From contig JAGYIE010000003.1 of the NCBI GenBank assembly GCA_018402765.1, positions 310,001-374,000 of the forward strand: a stretch of DNA of 64,000 nt, in the 5' to 3' direction. Made by a program: the position numbers and the translations under genes. Under the pieces are notes generated by a model. That model was given only the letters and a program-made list of their open reading frames with translations, was not told the origin of the DNA and did no database searches. Positions 34,375-45,363 of this stretch are shown here, in pieces (position 1 is the stretch's first letter; each line of letters starts with the position of its first letter). This DNA is from Vicingaceae bacterium. Its GTDB lineage: Bacteria > Bacteroidota > Bacteroidia > Flavobacteriales_E > Vicingaceae.

Positions 34375-34926
34375 TTATTTTGCGAAAGAACTTAATGTGT
34401 TGGTTAGACCTTGTCCTCTTAAACCTTGTCCTTTTCCTATAATAATTCCATTTCCGTCTATTAAGTAAGCTTGAGGGATAGATCGAATAGCATATTGTGC
34501 AGCTGCCTCAGAATTCCAGTATTTTAAATCACTTACATGGTTTGGCCACAATAGTCCATCTTGCATAATTGCATTTTGCCAAGCTGATTTTGTTCTATCT
34601 AAAGATACACTATAAACAGTAAATCCTTTGCCATTCTTAAACTTTTGGTCTTTAAACTTTTTGTAATTAGCTACTACGTTAGGATTTTCCATTCTACATG
34701 GTCTGCACCAACTTGCCCAAAAGTCAATAAGTACCAATTGACCTTTTAAGTCGCTTAATTGGATTGTTTTTCCATTCGGATCGTTCAAAGAAATATTCGG
34801 TGCTTTATTTCCAATTTTTAACCCAACATTCTCACCTTGGAATACAGGTTCTGAAGTAGTAGGAGTGAAGCTATAAATTGCTCCTGTTAAGCTAATAACA
34901 GTAAGGATTGTCCATAAATTTTTCAT
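34375..34926 (-). CDS. TlpA-like thioredoxin-family protein
   Basis: A 183-residue periplasmic or membrane-anchored thioredoxin-like protein. A hydrophobic N-terminus (residues 4-20) acts as signal or anchor, and the redox motif is Cys74-Arg-Pro-Cys77 in FWASWCRPC. The domain is of the AhpC-TSA/Redoxin type (IGNKAPNISLND at its start), with the cis-Pro in RSIPQAYLID. It likely reduces or exchanges disulfides in exported proteins or apocytochromes. It lies 18 nt after murA on the same strand, before a strong terminator. Confidence 0.88.
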   Translation of the reverse strand: MKNLWTILTVISLTGAIYSFTPTTSEPVFQGENVGLKIGNKAPNISLNDPNGKTIQLSDLKGQLVLIDFWASWCRPCRMENPNVVANYKKFKDQKFKNGKGFTVYSVSLDRTKSAWQNAIMQDGLLWPNHVSDLKYWNSEAAAQYAIRSIPQAYLIDGNGIIIGKGQGLRGQGLTNTLSSFAK

Positions 34927-34944
34927 CGCTTTTATTTTAATGTT

Positions 34945-36249
34945 TTATATTCGTTTTATGCTAGCACCTAGCGCATTTAATCTAGTATCAATATTTTGAT
35001 AACCTCTATCTATTTGCTCGATGTTATGAATTGTGCTCTTTCCTTTTGCAGACATAGCCGCAATTAGTAATGATACACCTGCTCTAATATCCGGAGAAGT
35101 CATTTGAATTCCTCTGAGTGGAGTCTTTTTATCCATTCCTATAATGGTAGCTCTATGCGGATCACACAAAATAATTTGTGCACCCATATCAATTAGCTTA
35201 TCAACAAAGAATAATCTACTTTCAAACATTTTTTGGTGCACCAAAACAGACCCTTTGGCTTGTGTTGCGACTACCAATATTATACTCAATAAGTCGGGTG
35301 TGAAACCTGGCCATGGTGCATCAGATATAGTTAAAATAGAACCATCAATAAATGGTTGAACTTCATAACTTTCTTGTGAAGGTATGTAAATATCATCGCC
35401 TCTTCTCTCTAGCTTAATACCTAAACTTTGAAATACTGCAGGAATTCGGCCTAATTCTTCATAATAGACATCCTTAATTGTTATCTCAGATTGAGTCATA
35501 GCGGCTAAGCCAATGAAACTTCCGATCTCAATCATGTCAGGTAGTATCTTATGTTCACAACCGCCAAGTTTATCTACGCCTGTTATCATTAATAAATTAG
35601 ATCCAATTCCTTCAATGTGCGCACCCATGCTATTTAGCATTTTACACAATTGTTGAATATAGGGTTCACACGCCGCGTTGTAAATGGTAGTTAAACCTTC
35701 AGCCATAACTGCTGCCATGATAATGTTTGCAGTACCTGTTACCGAAGCTTCATCTAGTAGCATGTAAGTACCTTTAAGGTTCTTCGCATTTACTTTGTAG
35801 AATTTGCTTTGTTCGTTGTAGATAAATTCAGCACCTAATTTTTCAAATCCTAAAAAGTGAGTATCTAATCTTCTTCTTCCAATTTTATCTCCACCTGGTT
35901 TTGGAATATATCCTTTACCAAATCTGGCTAATAGTGGTCCTAAAATCATTACCGACCCCCTAAGGCTTGCCCCTTTTTTCTTGAAGACTTCGGAATTAAG
36001 GTATTCAATATTTATTTCATCAGCTTGAAAAGAGTATTTCTCTTCTGATAATTGTTCTACTTTCACACCTAAGTCTGACAGTAAATCAATCAGCTTATTT
36101 ACATCTACTATATTGGGGACTTTATCAATGATTACCTTATCAGGAGTAAGCAGTACAGCGCATAATACTTGTAAGGCCTCGTTTTTAGCTCCTTGTGGAA
36201 TTAGTTCGCCTTTTAAACGTTTGCCACCTTCAATTTCAAAAGTTCCCAT
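34945..36249 (-). CDS. murA: UDP-N-acetylglucosamine 1-carboxyvinyltransferase with Asp at the fosfomycin site
   Basis: First committed step of peptidoglycan synthesis: transfers enolpyruvate from PEP to UDP-GlcNAc. The 434-residue enzyme has the EPSP-synthase-like fold, Lys22-Asn23 in PQGAKNEAL and the RGSVMILGPLLARFG stretch. The catalytic loop reads PGGDKIGRRR, with Asp121 (codon GAT at 35887-35889) where E. coli has Cys115. Asp at this position is known from Mycobacterium and Chlamydia and gives resistance to fosfomycin, because the drug alkylates the Cys. It lies between DUF4290 (11 nt) and the TlpA-like gene (18 nt). Confidence 0.96.
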   Translation of the reverse strand: MGTFEIEGGKRLKGELIPQGAKNEALQVLCAVLLTPDKVIIDKVPNIVDVNKLIDLLSDLGVKVEQLSEEKYSFQADEINIEYLNSEVFKKKGASLRGSVMILGPLLARFGKGYIPKPGGDKIGRRRLDTHFLGFEKLGAEFIYNEQSKFYKVNAKNLKGTYMLLDEASVTGTANIIMAAVMAEGLTTIYNAACEPYIQQLCKMLNSMGAHIEGIGSNLLMITGVDKLGGCEHKILPDMIEIGSFIGLAAMTQSEITIKDVYYEELGRIPAVFQSLGIKLERRGDDIYIPSQESYEVQPFIDGSILTISDAPWPGFTPDLLSIILVVATQAKGSVLVHQKMFESRLFFVDKLIDMGAQIILCDPHRATIIGMDKKTPLRGIQMTSPDIRAGVSLLIAAMSAKGKSTIHNIEQIDRGYQNIDTRLNALGASIKRI

Positions 36250-36260
36250 AAAAGTTTTGC

Positions 36261-36911
36261 TTAATATTTTTTCTTTTTGTAGTTGTTATTGTTGTTTGCC
36301 TTAGGTCTTTTTTTCCCCTTCTTCTGAAAGTTTAAATTAGAAACATTTAATCCTGTATTTTTAATGATTGCTTGAGTCGATTCCAATTCAGTATCTTCTG
36401 GCAAGGACAAACCACCTTTTGATAGTCTGTTTAAGTCGTTCAGAATTAATTTATCTTCCACCGAATCTCTATTCCAAGCAAGGTAAAATTTCTTCATTAA
36501 GTTAGCTATAGCTAATGTTAACGCATCTTTCTCTTCTCCATCTTCTTTTTCAACAGCGGCGCCAATTAAATCCTCAACACCTTTTCCATAATGCTTAAAG
36601 CGAATATTACGCTGCGGATATGGCATATGCTTTGGTTTTTCTACCAATTCTTCCACCGCTGGAAGGGGGTATGGCGACTCTACTTTTAACCTAAAGTCAG
36701 ACATGATAAACAAATGATCCCATAATTTATGTGCAAAATCTGGAACATCTCTAAGGTGCGGGTTTAATGTGCCCATTACATTGATAATAGCAACAGCTAC
36801 CTTTTGTCTTTCTTCACTATCTTCTATTGATACGGCATGATCAATCATTTTTTGAATATGTCTTCCATATTCAGGTATGATTAAATACGGTCTTGAGGTG
36901 TTATAATTCAT
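36261..36911 (-). CDS. DUF4290 domain protein
   Basis: A 216-residue protein matching DUF4290 of Bacteroidota: conserved YGRHIQKMIDHAV near residue 14 and NPHLRDVPDFAHKLWDHLFIM near 51. The last 30 residues are rich in Lys and Asn (KKGKKRPKANNNNNYKKKKY), a likely disordered basic tail. No signal peptide. Function unknown. Its steady position directly upstream of murA suggests a link to cell-wall or cell-cycle functions; this is inference. Confidence 0.83.
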   Translation of the reverse strand: MNYNTSRPYLIIPEYGRHIQKMIDHAVSIEDSEERQKVAVAIINVMGTLNPHLRDVPDFAHKLWDHLFIMSDFRLKVESPYPLPAVEELVEKPKHMPYPQRNIRFKHYGKGVEDLIGAAVEKEDGEEKDALTLAIANLMKKFYLAWNRDSVEDKLILNDLNRLSKGGLSLPEDTELESTQAIIKNTGLNVSNLNFQKKGKKRPKANNNNNYKKKKY

Positions 36912-36934
36912 TCTTTATTTTTCGTAATATGTTT

Positions 36935-36942
36935 CAAAAGTA
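36935..36942 (-). promoter_or_regulatory. Candidate -7 element for the DUF4290-murA-tlpA unit
   Basis: On the minus strand TACTTTTG matches TAnnTTTG and lies 23 nt upstream of the DUF4290 ATG. The -33 TTG is not at ideal spacing. Confidence 0.45.
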
Positions 36943-36978
36943 ATAATAATGCTTCCAAGAGGAAACACTATTTATTAC

Positions 36979-39312
36979 TTATTTAAGAATCATCAGTTTT
37001 GCAAACTTCAGCAAAAGTTGTTTTTCGCCTATTTCATCAAATATAATCGTTGCTTTTTGGTTCGGATTATCCCCTTCAATTTTAGTAATTTCTCCTTTAC
37101 CAAATCTTAAATGCCTTACTCGAGTTCCTTCCACTAAGTTTTCAGCAATTACGGAATAGTTGGAGTCTTCAGGTACACTGCTGTTTACTTGTTTTAAATT
37201 TTTTCTCGGTGGTATTACCGTAGCCGGAGTCGGTTCTGGTTTTTTTGTTTTGTAAGTCATCTTATTTGCAGCAGTGTAGTTAGGTTTATTTTCTATTCTT
37301 TCGTTAGATGTTCGTTGCATTTGCCTTATTGGACTTTCGCCAATTGAAGGTGTATCATAATCTAGGTATTTCTCATCGATTTCCTCTATGAACCTGCTTG
37401 GTTCGCAGCTGATCAAATTACCCCATTTATAACGAGAAGAAGCATAACTGATAAAAACTTGCTTTTGCGCTCTAGTAATGGCCACGTAAAATAGTCTTCT
37501 TTCTTCTTCTAAGTCTGCTCTAGAATTTAAAGACATTTGAGAAGGGAATAAGTTTTCTTCTAAACCTACTAAATAGACATAAGGATACTCCAAACCTTTT
37601 GAAGCATGAATAGTCATTAGGCTTACTTTATTTTTATCCTCTTCAGTATCTTTATCTGCGTCTGTTAAAAGTGCAATGTCTTCCATGTATAAGCTTAAAC
37701 CTCGATGAGTTTCATCCCCTTCAGGCCGATCTTCTACGAACTCTTTCATACCATTCAAAAGTTCCTGAATGTTGTCATAGCGCGCTATTCCTTCAGGTGT
37801 CTTGTCAGAAAAATGCTCTTTTAATATACCTGTCGATTGTGCAATATTACTTGCTAAATCGTAAGCACTTAAGTTGTCTAATTGTGAAGCAAAGTTTCTA
37901 ACCATCATTGCAAAATCAGCCAGTTTATTTTGAATTGCGGCGCTCACACCTGCATTAATCGTTTTTATGTTTTTAATAACATCCCACAAGCTTAGTTCAT
38001 TTTCATTTGCTGCGAACATTATCCGCTCTAGAGTAGTATTGCCAATTCCCCTAGCTGGGTAATTAATAACACGCTTTAGCGCTTCTTCATCTGCTGGATT
38101 AATAACTAATCTGCAATACGCTAAAATGTCCTTGATTTCCTTACGCTGATAAAATGATAAACCTCCATAAATCTTATATGGAATATCTTTCTTTCGTAGC
38201 GCTTCTTCTAAAGATCTTGATTGGGCGTTCGTTCTATAAAGAATAGCAAATGCCTCATTTTGAACTTGATTGTTCAACTTTGTCTCAAAAATAGAGTTTG
38301 CTACTTGGCGTCCTTCTTCATTATCCGTCAAACTATGTGTTACCTTTATTTTTGAGCCTTCTTCATTAGATGTCCATACATCTTTTTTTAGTTGCTCTTT
38401 ATTATTTTTAATTGCAGAATTGGCTGCATTGACAATATTCTGAGTAGATCGATAATTTTGTTCCAGCTTAAACGTTTTCATGTCAGGATAATCCTTCTCG
38501 AAGTTTAAGATATTTTGAATATTGGCGCCTCTAAAAGCATAAATACTTTGAGCGTCATCACCTACCACGCATAAATTTTCTGTTACTGCAGCTAGTTTTT
38601 TTACAATTAAATATTGAGAGTAATTGGTGTCCTGGTACTCATCCACTAAAATGTATTTAAAACGATGTTGATATTTATGGAGAACATCTGGGAAGTCTCG
38701 CAAAAGCACATTTGTTTTAAACAATAAATCATCAAAATCCATAGCGCCTGCCCTGAAACATCTTTGCTCATATAGTTTATAAATTTCTCCAATTTTTGGT
38801 TTACCCATTTGCCTGTCTTCAGCTTGTATAGTGACATTATTCAGGTAAGCATTTGCAGACATTAAGTTATTTTTTGCTGAGGATATTCTGTTTAGAACCA
38901 ATGCCGGTTTGTAGCTCTTGTCATCTACACCAACCTGCTTCATAATGTCCTTAAGAAGACTCTTTGCATCATTTGTATCATATATCGTAAAGTTAGAAGG
39001 ATAATGTAGTTTTTCAGCTTCACTTCTTAATATACGAGCAAATACCGAGTGAAAGGTACCCATCCATAGGTTACGAGCTTCTCCAGTACCTACAATTTTA
39101 GAAATACGATCTTTCATTTCCTTCGCAGCCTTATTAGTAAAAGTGAGCGATAGAATATTAAAAGGATCTACTCCCTTTTGCATCATGTGTGCAATTCTGT
39201 ATGTAAGCACTCGTGTTTTTCCTGATCCTGCACCGGCAATTACCATTGTAGGGCCATCGGTGTTTATTACAGCCTGTTTTTGCGCTTCGTTTAAGCCATC
39301 CAAATAATCCAT
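36979..39312 (-). CDS. UvrD/PcrA-type superfamily 1 DNA helicase
   Basis: 3'-5' ATP-dependent helicase for nucleotide-excision and mismatch repair or replication restart. The 777-residue protein has the Q motif (LNEAQKQAV), Walker A GAGSGKT at 27-33, the VDEYQDTN Walker B, GDDAQSIYAFRGA, QNYRST, the TIHASKGLEYPYVYLVGLEE block and VAITRAQ. A linker and a C-terminal basic region (RVRHLRFGKGEITKIEGD) resemble the PcrA/UvrD RNA-polymerase-binding Tudor fold. The ATG at 39312 is used; the longer frame starts with TTG and adds eight unrelated residues. PcrA and UvrD cannot be told apart here. Confidence 0.94.
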   Translation of the reverse strand: MDYLDGLNEAQKQAVINTDGPTMVIAGAGSGKTRVLTYRIAHMMQKGVDPFNILSLTFTNKAAKEMKDRISKIVGTGEARNLWMGTFHSVFARILRSEAEKLHYPSNFTIYDTNDAKSLLKDIMKQVGVDDKSYKPALVLNRISSAKNNLMSANAYLNNVTIQAEDRQMGKPKIGEIYKLYEQRCFRAGAMDFDDLLFKTNVLLRDFPDVLHKYQHRFKYILVDEYQDTNYSQYLIVKKLAAVTENLCVVGDDAQSIYAFRGANIQNILNFEKDYPDMKTFKLEQNYRSTQNIVNAANSAIKNNKEQLKKDVWTSNEEGSKIKVTHSLTDNEEGRQVANSIFETKLNNQVQNEAFAILYRTNAQSRSLEEALRKKDIPYKIYGGLSFYQRKEIKDILAYCRLVINPADEEALKRVINYPARGIGNTTLERIMFAANENELSLWDVIKNIKTINAGVSAAIQNKLADFAMMVRNFASQLDNLSAYDLASNIAQSTGILKEHFSDKTPEGIARYDNIQELLNGMKEFVEDRPEGDETHRGLSLYMEDIALLTDADKDTEEDKNKVSLMTIHASKGLEYPYVYLVGLEENLFPSQMSLNSRADLEEERRLFYVAITRAQKQVFISYASSRYKWGNLISCEPSRFIEEIDEKYLDYDTPSIGESPIRQMQRTSNERIENKPNYTAANKMTYKTKKPEPTPATVIPPRKNLKQVNSSVPEDSNYSVIAENLVEGTRVRHLRFGKGEITKIEGDNPNQKATIIFDEIGEKQLLLKFAKLMILK

Positions 39313-39318
39313 GAAAGC

Positions 39319-39326
39319 AAAATTAA
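39319..39326 (-). promoter_or_regulatory. Candidate -7 element very close to the helicase start
   Basis: On the minus strand TAATTTTG fits TAnnTTTG and ends only 6 nt before the helicase ATG, implying a leaderless or nearly leaderless mRNA if used. No matching TTG upstream. Confidence 0.3.
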
Positions 39327-39507
39327 CGAAACTCAAAAATTCTTTTGATAGGAATTGAAAGAATTAATGAACACTAAGTTAAAATATAGTTTAAAAAGGG
39401 CTATTTTTGCGCGCTAAAAATGATGCACTATCGACTGCTCTTATTGTGCTTTTATGCCTATCTAAAATGAAAGCAAACAAAATATTCAAAAAAAATTAAT
39501 TAGTGCG

Positions 39508-39537
39508 TTGCATTAAATAAAAAATCTTGTACATTTG
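39508..39537 (+). promoter_or_regulatory. Main promoter of the ribosomal superoperon
   Basis: TTG at 39508-39510, exactly 19 nt spacer, then TACATTTG at 39530-39537: a full match to the Bacteroidota sigma-ABfr consensus. The rpsL ATG follows 49 nt after the -7 element. This is the best promoter in the window. Confidence 0.88.
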
Positions 39538-39540
39538 CGT

Positions 39541-39555
39541 CCCCAAAAATTGGGG
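39541..39555 (+). promoter_or_regulatory. Hairpin at the 5' end of the rpsL leader
   Basis: CCCCAA at 39541-39546 pairs with TTGGGG at 39550-39555 around an AAA loop. It starts 3 nt after the -7 element, so it would lie at or very near the 5' end of the mRNA and could protect it from degradation or tune initiation. Confidence 0.6.
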
Positions 39556-39586
39556 ATAATTTGTGCATTTATATAAATAATAACGT

Positions 39587-39961
39587 ATGCCAACAATTCA
39601 ACAACTTGTAAGAAAAGGTAGAGTAAAGCTTGAGAAAAAAAGCAAATCTGCTGCTTTAGATTCTTGTCCTCAGCGCAGAGGAGTATGTGTAAGAGTATAT
39701 ACTACTACACCTAAGAAGCCTAACTCAGCCATGAGAAAAGTAGCAAGGGTAAGGCTAACAAACCAGAAAGAAGTTAACGCTTATATTCCAGGAGAAGGTC
39801 ATAACCTACAAGAGCACTCTATAGTATTAGTAAGAGGTGGTAGAGTTAAAGATTTACCAGGTGTTCGTTACCATATCGTTAGAGGAGCTTTAGATACCGC
39901 TGGTGTTGCCGGACGTACACAAAGAAGATCTAAGTATGGTGCTAAAAGACCAAAAAAATAA
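39587..39961 (+). CDS. rpsL: 30S ribosomal protein S12 (uS12)
   Basis: Decoding-centre protein, 124 residues of normal length. The [19 protein letters not shown] loop (streptomycin-relevant Lys) and [17 protein letters not shown] loop are both wild-type. It is the first gene of the superoperon, 35 nt before rpsG. The start is preceded by an A-rich leader with no Shine-Dalgarno, as usual in this phylum. Confidence 0.98.
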   Translation: MPTIQQLVRKGRVKLEKKSKSAALDSCPQRRGVCVRVYTTTPKKPNSAMRKVARVRLTNQKEVNAYIPGEGHNLQEHSIVLVRGGRVKDLPGVRYHIVRGALDTAGVAGRTQRRSKYGAKRPKK

Positions 39962-39996
39962 AATAACAGACTTTAAAGTATTAAGGTAGAGAAACC

Positions 39997-40467
39997 ATGA
40001 GAAAGACTAGAGCTAAGAGTAGACCAATTCTTCCGGATCCAAAATTTCACAATGTTGAGGTGACAAGATTTGTTAACAATTTAATGTTTGACGGTAAGAA
40101 GAGTATTGCATACGGTATTTTTTATTCAGCAATGGATATTATTCAAGACCGTTTGAAAGAAGAGAACGCATTAGAGGTTTGGAAAAAAGCAGTAGAAAAT
40201 GTAACACCACAGGTAGAGGTAAGAAGTCGAAGAGTAGGGGGAGCAACTTTTCAGATTCCACAACAGATTAGAGATGAAAGAAAGACATCTATGGCTGTAA
40301 AGTGGATGATTGGTTATGCTAGAAAGCGTAACGAAAAAACCATGGCTGATAAATTGGCCGGAGAAATTATTGCTGCATTTAAAGAAGAGGGTGCTTCTCA
40401 CAAGAAAAAAGAAGATACGCACAGAATGGCAGAGGCTAACAAAGCATTCTCTCATTTCAGATTCTAA
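39997..40467 (+). CDS. rpsG: 30S ribosomal protein S7 (uS7)
   Basis: 156-residue 16S rRNA head-nucleating protein. It shows [19 protein letters not shown] at the start, [11 protein letters not shown] in the middle and a C-terminal [21 protein letters not shown] helix. It lies between rpsL and fusA (27 nt gap). Confidence 0.98.
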   Translation: MRKTRAKSRPILPDPKFHNVEVTRFVNNLMFDGKKSIAYGIFYSAMDIIQDRLKEENALEVWKKAVENVTPQVEVRSRRVGGATFQIPQQIRDERKTSMAVKWMIGYARKRNEKTMADKLAGEIIAAFKEEGASHKKKEDTHRMAEANKAFSHFRF

Positions 40468-40494
40468 TTATACAATAGGAAGAACAATAGAACA

Positions 40495-42603
40495 ATGGCA
40501 AAAAGAGATCTTAAATACACAAGAAATATTGGTATTGCAGCACATATTGATGCTGGTAAAACTACTACCACAGAGCGTATTTTATATTATTCAGGTGTAA
40601 GTCACAAAATTGGTGAGGTTCATGACGGTGGAGCTACAATGGACTGGATGGAGCAAGAGCAAGAAAGAGGTATTACAATTACTTCTGCTGCAACTACTGT
40701 ATTTTGGCCTTACAAAGACAACCAATACCACATCAATATTATTGACACTCCCGGACACGTTGACTTTACAGTTGAGGTGAATAGATCTCTAAGAGTATTG
40801 GATGGTTTGGTTTTCTTATTTAGTGCAGTTGATGGTGTGGAGCCTCAGTCTGAGACTAACTGGAGACTAGCAAATAATTACAACGTTGCGCGTATAGGAT
40901 TCGTAAACAAAATGGACCGTCAAGGTGCTGAGTTTTTGAAAGTATGTAAGCAAGTTAAGGAAATGTTAGGTAGTACTGCAGTACCATTGCAATTGCCTAT
41001 TGGTTCTGAAGAGAACTTTAAGGGGGTGGTTGATTTGTTAAACATGAGAGGAATTATCTGGAATGAAGATGATATGGGCATGACCTATGAAACCATCGAT
41101 GTTCCTGAAGATATGGTTGAAGAGGCTACGCATTATCGTGAAATGTTATTAGAAGCAATTGCTGAATTTGACGATACGTTAATGGAAAAGTATTTTGAAG
41201 ATCCTAATTCTATTTCAGAGGACGAGATCTTGAAGGCGCTTAGAGAAGCTACTATCTCAATGAAGATAGTTCCTATGCTTTGCGGGTCTTCTTTCAAAAA
41301 TAAAGGGGTTCAAACAATGTTAAACTATGTGATGGAGTTACTTCCTTCGCCAATGGATGTTGAAGCAATTGATGGAATCAATCCTAAGACTGACGAGCCT
41401 GCTAGCAGAAAGCCAAGTGCAGATGAGCCATTCGCAGCTTTAGCGTTTAAGATCGCAACTGACCCATTCGTAGGTCGTCTATGTTTTACCAGAGCATACT
41501 CGGGCGTATTGGAAGCGGGTTCATATATCCTTAATTCTAGAACTGGGAAGAAAGAGCGTATTTCGCGTATCTTCCAAATGCATGCTAACAAGCAAAATCA
41601 AATTGAACGTCTACAAGCGGGAGATATTGCAGCTTTAGTTGGCTTTAAAGATATTAAAACAGGGGATACTTTATGTAATGAGGCTCATCCGATTGTATTG
41701 GAATCTATGGATTTTCCTGAGCCTGTTATCGGTATCGCAATTGAGCCTAAAACCCAAGCTGATGTTGATAAGTTAGGTATGGCTTTAGCAAAGCTATCTG
41801 AAGAGGATCCAACTTTAACAATACATACTGACGAAGAGTCAGGGCAAACTGTATTAAGCGGTATGGGTGAACTTCACTTAGATATCATCTTAGACAGATT
41901 AAAAAGAGAATTTAAAGTTGAGTGTAATCAAGGTGCACCTCAAGTGAATTATAAAGAAACAATCACTGGCGCTGTTCAACATAGAGAAGTCTATAAAAAG
42001 CAGTCAGGTGGTCGTGGTAAGTTTGCAGATATTCAAGTGACTATTGAAGCTGTAGCCGATGTAGAAAAAGAAGGGTTAGAGTTTGTAAACGAAGTAAAAG
42101 GAGGTAATGTGCCTAAAGAATTTATTCCTTCAGTAGAGAAAGGATTTAAAGAGGCAATGAAAAACGGCGTCCTTGCAGGGTATCCTGTAGATAGCTTAAA
42201 AGTTACTTTGCATGATGGATCTTTCCACCCTGTGGATTCTGATCAGTTATCATTTGAATTAGCTGCGAAAATGGCCTATCGATCTGCTATGCCTAAGGCT
42301 AATCCTGTAATTCTTGAGCCAATCATGAAAATGGAAGCTGTTACTCCAGAAGAATACATGGGTGACATTGTAGGTGATTTAAACAGAAGAAGAGGTCAGG
42401 TAGATGGAATGGACGATAGAAATGGAGCTAAGGTCATTAAGGCTAAGGTGCCATTATCAGAGATGTTTGGATATGTGACTTCATTGAGGACAATGTCTTC
42501 AGGTAGAGCTACTTCATCTATGGAGTTCTCACACTATGATCAATTACCACAAAACCTTGCAAAAGTAGTTATTGACAAGGCACACGGAAAAGTAGAAGCT
42601 TAA
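40495..42603 (+). CDS. fusA: Elongation factor G
   Basis: GTPase that drives ribosomal translocation. 702 residues with all five domains. G1 is [15 protein letters not shown] (residues 15-29), G2 lies around RGITITSA, G3 is DTPGHVDF and G4 is NKMD. Domain IV has the [11 protein letters not shown] stretch. Length and motifs match canonical EF-G rather than the mitochondrial-like or TetM forms. There is no tuf gene after it; rpsJ follows by 17 nt. Confidence 0.98.
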   Translation: MAKRDLKYTRNIGIAAHIDAGKTTTTERILYYSGVSHKIGEVHDGGATMDWMEQEQERGITITSAATTVFWPYKDNQYHINIIDTPGHVDFTVEVNRSLRVLDGLVFLFSAVDGVEPQSETNWRLANNYNVARIGFVNKMDRQGAEFLKVCKQVKEMLGSTAVPLQLPIGSEENFKGVVDLLNMRGIIWNEDDMGMTYETIDVPEDMVEEATHYREMLLEAIAEFDDTLMEKYFEDPNSISEDEILKALREATISMKIVPMLCGSSFKNKGVQTMLNYVMELLPSPMDVEAIDGINPKTDEPASRKPSADEPFAALAFKIATDPFVGRLCFTRAYSGVLEAGSYILNSRTGKKERISRIFQMHANKQNQIERLQAGDIAALVGFKDIKTGDTLCNEAHPIVLESMDFPEPVIGIAIEPKTQADVDKLGMALAKLSEEDPTLTIHTDEESGQTVLSGMGELHLDIILDRLKREFKVECNQGAPQVNYKETITGAVQHREVYKKQSGGRGKFADIQVTIEAVADVEKEGLEFVNEVKGGNVPKEFIPSVEKGFKEAMKNGVLAGYPVDSLKVTLHDGSFHPVDSDQLSFELAAKMAYRSAMPKANPVILEPIMKMEAVTPEEYMGDIVGDLNRRRGQVDGMDDRNGAKVIKAKVPLSEMFGYVTSLRTMSSGRATSSMEFSHYDQLPQNLAKVVIDKAHGKVEA

Positions 42604-42620
42604 TATTTAAGATAAATAGA

Positions 42621-42926
42621 ATGAATCAGAAAATTCGTATAAAATTAAAGTCTTACGATTTCAACTTAGTTGATAAATCAGCGGAAAAGATTGTTAAGAC
42701 TGTTAAGTCAACAGGAGCAGTGGTAAGTGGTCCAATTCCATTACCTACTCACAAAAGAATTTACACTGTATTAAAGTCTCCTCACGTCAGTAAGAAGGCA
42801 AGAGAGCAATTTCAGTTAAGTTCTTACAAGCGATTGTTAGATATCTACAGTTCGACATCAAAAACTGTTGATGCTTTAATGAAACTTGAATTACCAAGTG
42901 GAGTTGATGTAGAAATTAAGGTATAG
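42621..42926 (+). CDS. rpsJ: 30S ribosomal protein S10 (uS10)
   Basis: 101 residues; [21 protein letters not shown] at the N-terminus and [20 protein letters not shown] in the tRNA-facing loop are typical. It links the str genes directly to the S10 block without a new promoter that I can see. Confidence 0.97.
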   Translation: MNQKIRIKLKSYDFNLVDKSAEKIVKTVKSTGAVVSGPIPLPTHKRIYTVLKSPHVSKKAREQFQLSSYKRLLDIYSSTSKTVDALMKLELPSGVDVEIKV

Positions 42927-42955
42927 AAGTAGAATATTAATTATAATTATATAAG

Positions 42956-43570
42956 ATGCCAGGTTTGATAGGTAAAAAAATAGGTATGACCAGTGTTTTT
43001 AGTGCCGAGGGGAAAAATATCCCATGCACAGTAATAGAAGCCGGTCCTTGTGTTGTAACACAAGTTAAATCAACTGAGATTGATGGTTATTCATCTACTC
43101 AGCTAGCATTTGGCGAGAAGAAGGAAAAGAATACTTCTGCTGCTATGTTAGGTCATTTCAAAAAAGCTGGAACTACTCCTAAATTTAAATTAGTAGAGTT
43201 TGATGGGTTTGATGATAAAAAAATTGGTGATATCGTTGATGCTACGCTCTTCCAAGAAGGAGAATGGGTAGATGTTACAGGCACATCTAAAGGAAAAGGT
43301 TTTCAAGGGGTAGTTAAAAGACATGGTTTTGCTGGAGTTGGAGGTCAAACTCACGGTCAGCATAACAGATTAAGAGCTCCGGGCTCGATTGGTGCTGCTT
43401 CTACTCCTTCTAGAGTTATGAAGGGTATGCGAATGGCGGGGCAAATGGGTAACGTTAGAGTAACTACTGAGAATTTAGAAGTTATCAAAGTATATCCTGA
43501 AAAGAATCTAATCGTAGTAAAAGGATCAATTCCTGGTGCTAAGGGTTCAATCGTAACTATTAACAAGTAA
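42956..43570 (+). CDS. rplC: 50S ribosomal protein L3 (uL3)
   Basis: 204 residues. It begins [13 protein letters not shown] and carries the [18 protein letters not shown] loop that reaches the peptidyl-transferase centre, including the Gln that is methylated in E. coli. It lies 20 nt before rplD. Confidence 0.97.
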   Translation: MPGLIGKKIGMTSVFSAEGKNIPCTVIEAGPCVVTQVKSTEIDGYSSTQLAFGEKKEKNTSAAMLGHFKKAGTTPKFKLVEFDGFDDKKIGDIVDATLFQEGEWVDVTGTSKGKGFQGVVKRHGFAGVGGQTHGQHNRLRAPGSIGAASTPSRVMKGMRMAGQMGNVRVTTENLEVIKVYPEKNLIVVKGSIPGAKGSIVTINK

Positions 43571-43590
43571 AATCCGAAGGAAATAACGTT

Positions 43591-44217
43591 ATGGAATTAA
43601 CTGTAAAAAACATCAAGGGTAACGATACCAAGAAGAAGGTAACTCTTTCTGATACAATCTTCGGTATTGAGCCTAACGATCACGCAATATATCTAGATGT
43701 AAAACAATATCTAGCGAATCAAAGACAAGGTACGCACAAGGCGAAAGAGAGAGCTGAAGTTGCAGGTAGTACAAGAAAGATAAAGAAACAGAAAGGCACA
43801 GGAACTGCAAGAGCAGGTAGTATTAAGTCGCCTGTTTTTAAAGGTGGTGGTACTATTTTTGGTCCAAGACCAAGAAACTATAGCTTCAAATTGAATAAAA
43901 AATTAAAGGTTTTAGCAAGAAAATCCGCTTTATCTTATAAAGCACTCTCAGGAAATATTCTAGTAATAGAAGATTTTAATTTCGATAGCCCTAAAACGAA
44001 GGAATTCAAGTCTTTACTAGATAATTTGAAAGTTAATGATAAAAAATCATTAATAGTTCTTTCAGATTTAAATAAAAACATATATTTGTCATCCCGAAAT
44101 TTGAAAAACACTAAAGTAATAACAGCTTCAGGATTAAGTACTTATGATTTGATGAATGCATCAAATATAATGCTTTGTGAAGGTTCTTTAGAGTCTATTC
44201 AAACAATTTTAAGCTAA
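43591..44217 (+). CDS. rplD: 50S ribosomal protein L4 (uL4)
   Basis: 208 residues with the extended exit-tunnel loop ([21 protein letters not shown]) and [14 protein letters not shown]. In E. coli L4 represses the S10 operon by binding its leader; whether this holds here is unknown. An AAGGAAATAACG stretch precedes the ATG. Confidence 0.96.
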   Translation: MELTVKNIKGNDTKKKVTLSDTIFGIEPNDHAIYLDVKQYLANQRQGTHKAKERAEVAGSTRKIKKQKGTGTARAGSIKSPVFKGGGTIFGPRPRNYSFKLNKKLKVLARKSALSYKALSGNILVIEDFNFDSPKTKEFKSLLDNLKVNDKKSLIVLSDLNKNIYLSSRNLKNTKVITASGLSTYDLMNASNIMLCEGSLESIQTILS

Positions 44218-44223
44218 TTGGCT

Positions 44224-44514
44224 ATGAGTATTATAGTAAAACCAGTAATTACAGAGAAAATGACTAACCTAACTGAAAGTTTAGGTAGGTATGGTTTTAT
44301 AGTGGATAAGTCTGCTAATAAAATTCAGATTAAAGAGGCTGTTGAAAAAGCTTACGGTGTTTCCGTTAAGGAAGTAAACACGATGAACATCTTCGGTAAG
44401 AAGAAAACAAGATATACCCGAACAGGATGGGTAGAAGGAAGAACTAATAGTACTAAAAAAGCTATTGTTACACTAGAAGCAGGTGATACAATTGATTTTT
44501 ACAGTAATATTTAA
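44224..44514 (+). CDS. rplW: 50S ribosomal protein L23 (uL23)
   Basis: 96 residues lining the tunnel exit; start at the ATG of [13 protein letters not shown], which matches the family start. A TTG two codons earlier is rejected. [13 protein letters not shown] and a short C-terminus are typical of bacterial L23. Confidence 0.96.
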   Translation: MSIIVKPVITEKMTNLTESLGRYGFIVDKSANKIQIKEAVEKAYGVSVKEVNTMNIFGKKKTRYTRTGWVEGRTNSTKKAIVTLEAGDTIDFYSNI

Positions 44515-44525
44515 AGACATTTAAG

Positions 44526-45350
<825 letters not shown>

Positions 45351-45363
45351 TAACTGCTAAAGT

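Noticed and set aside
39402-39409. TATTTTTG as a second rpsL promoter or small-RNA promoter
   Set aside because: No TTG box upstream and the much better promoter lies 130 nt downstream; kept only as a remote possibility.
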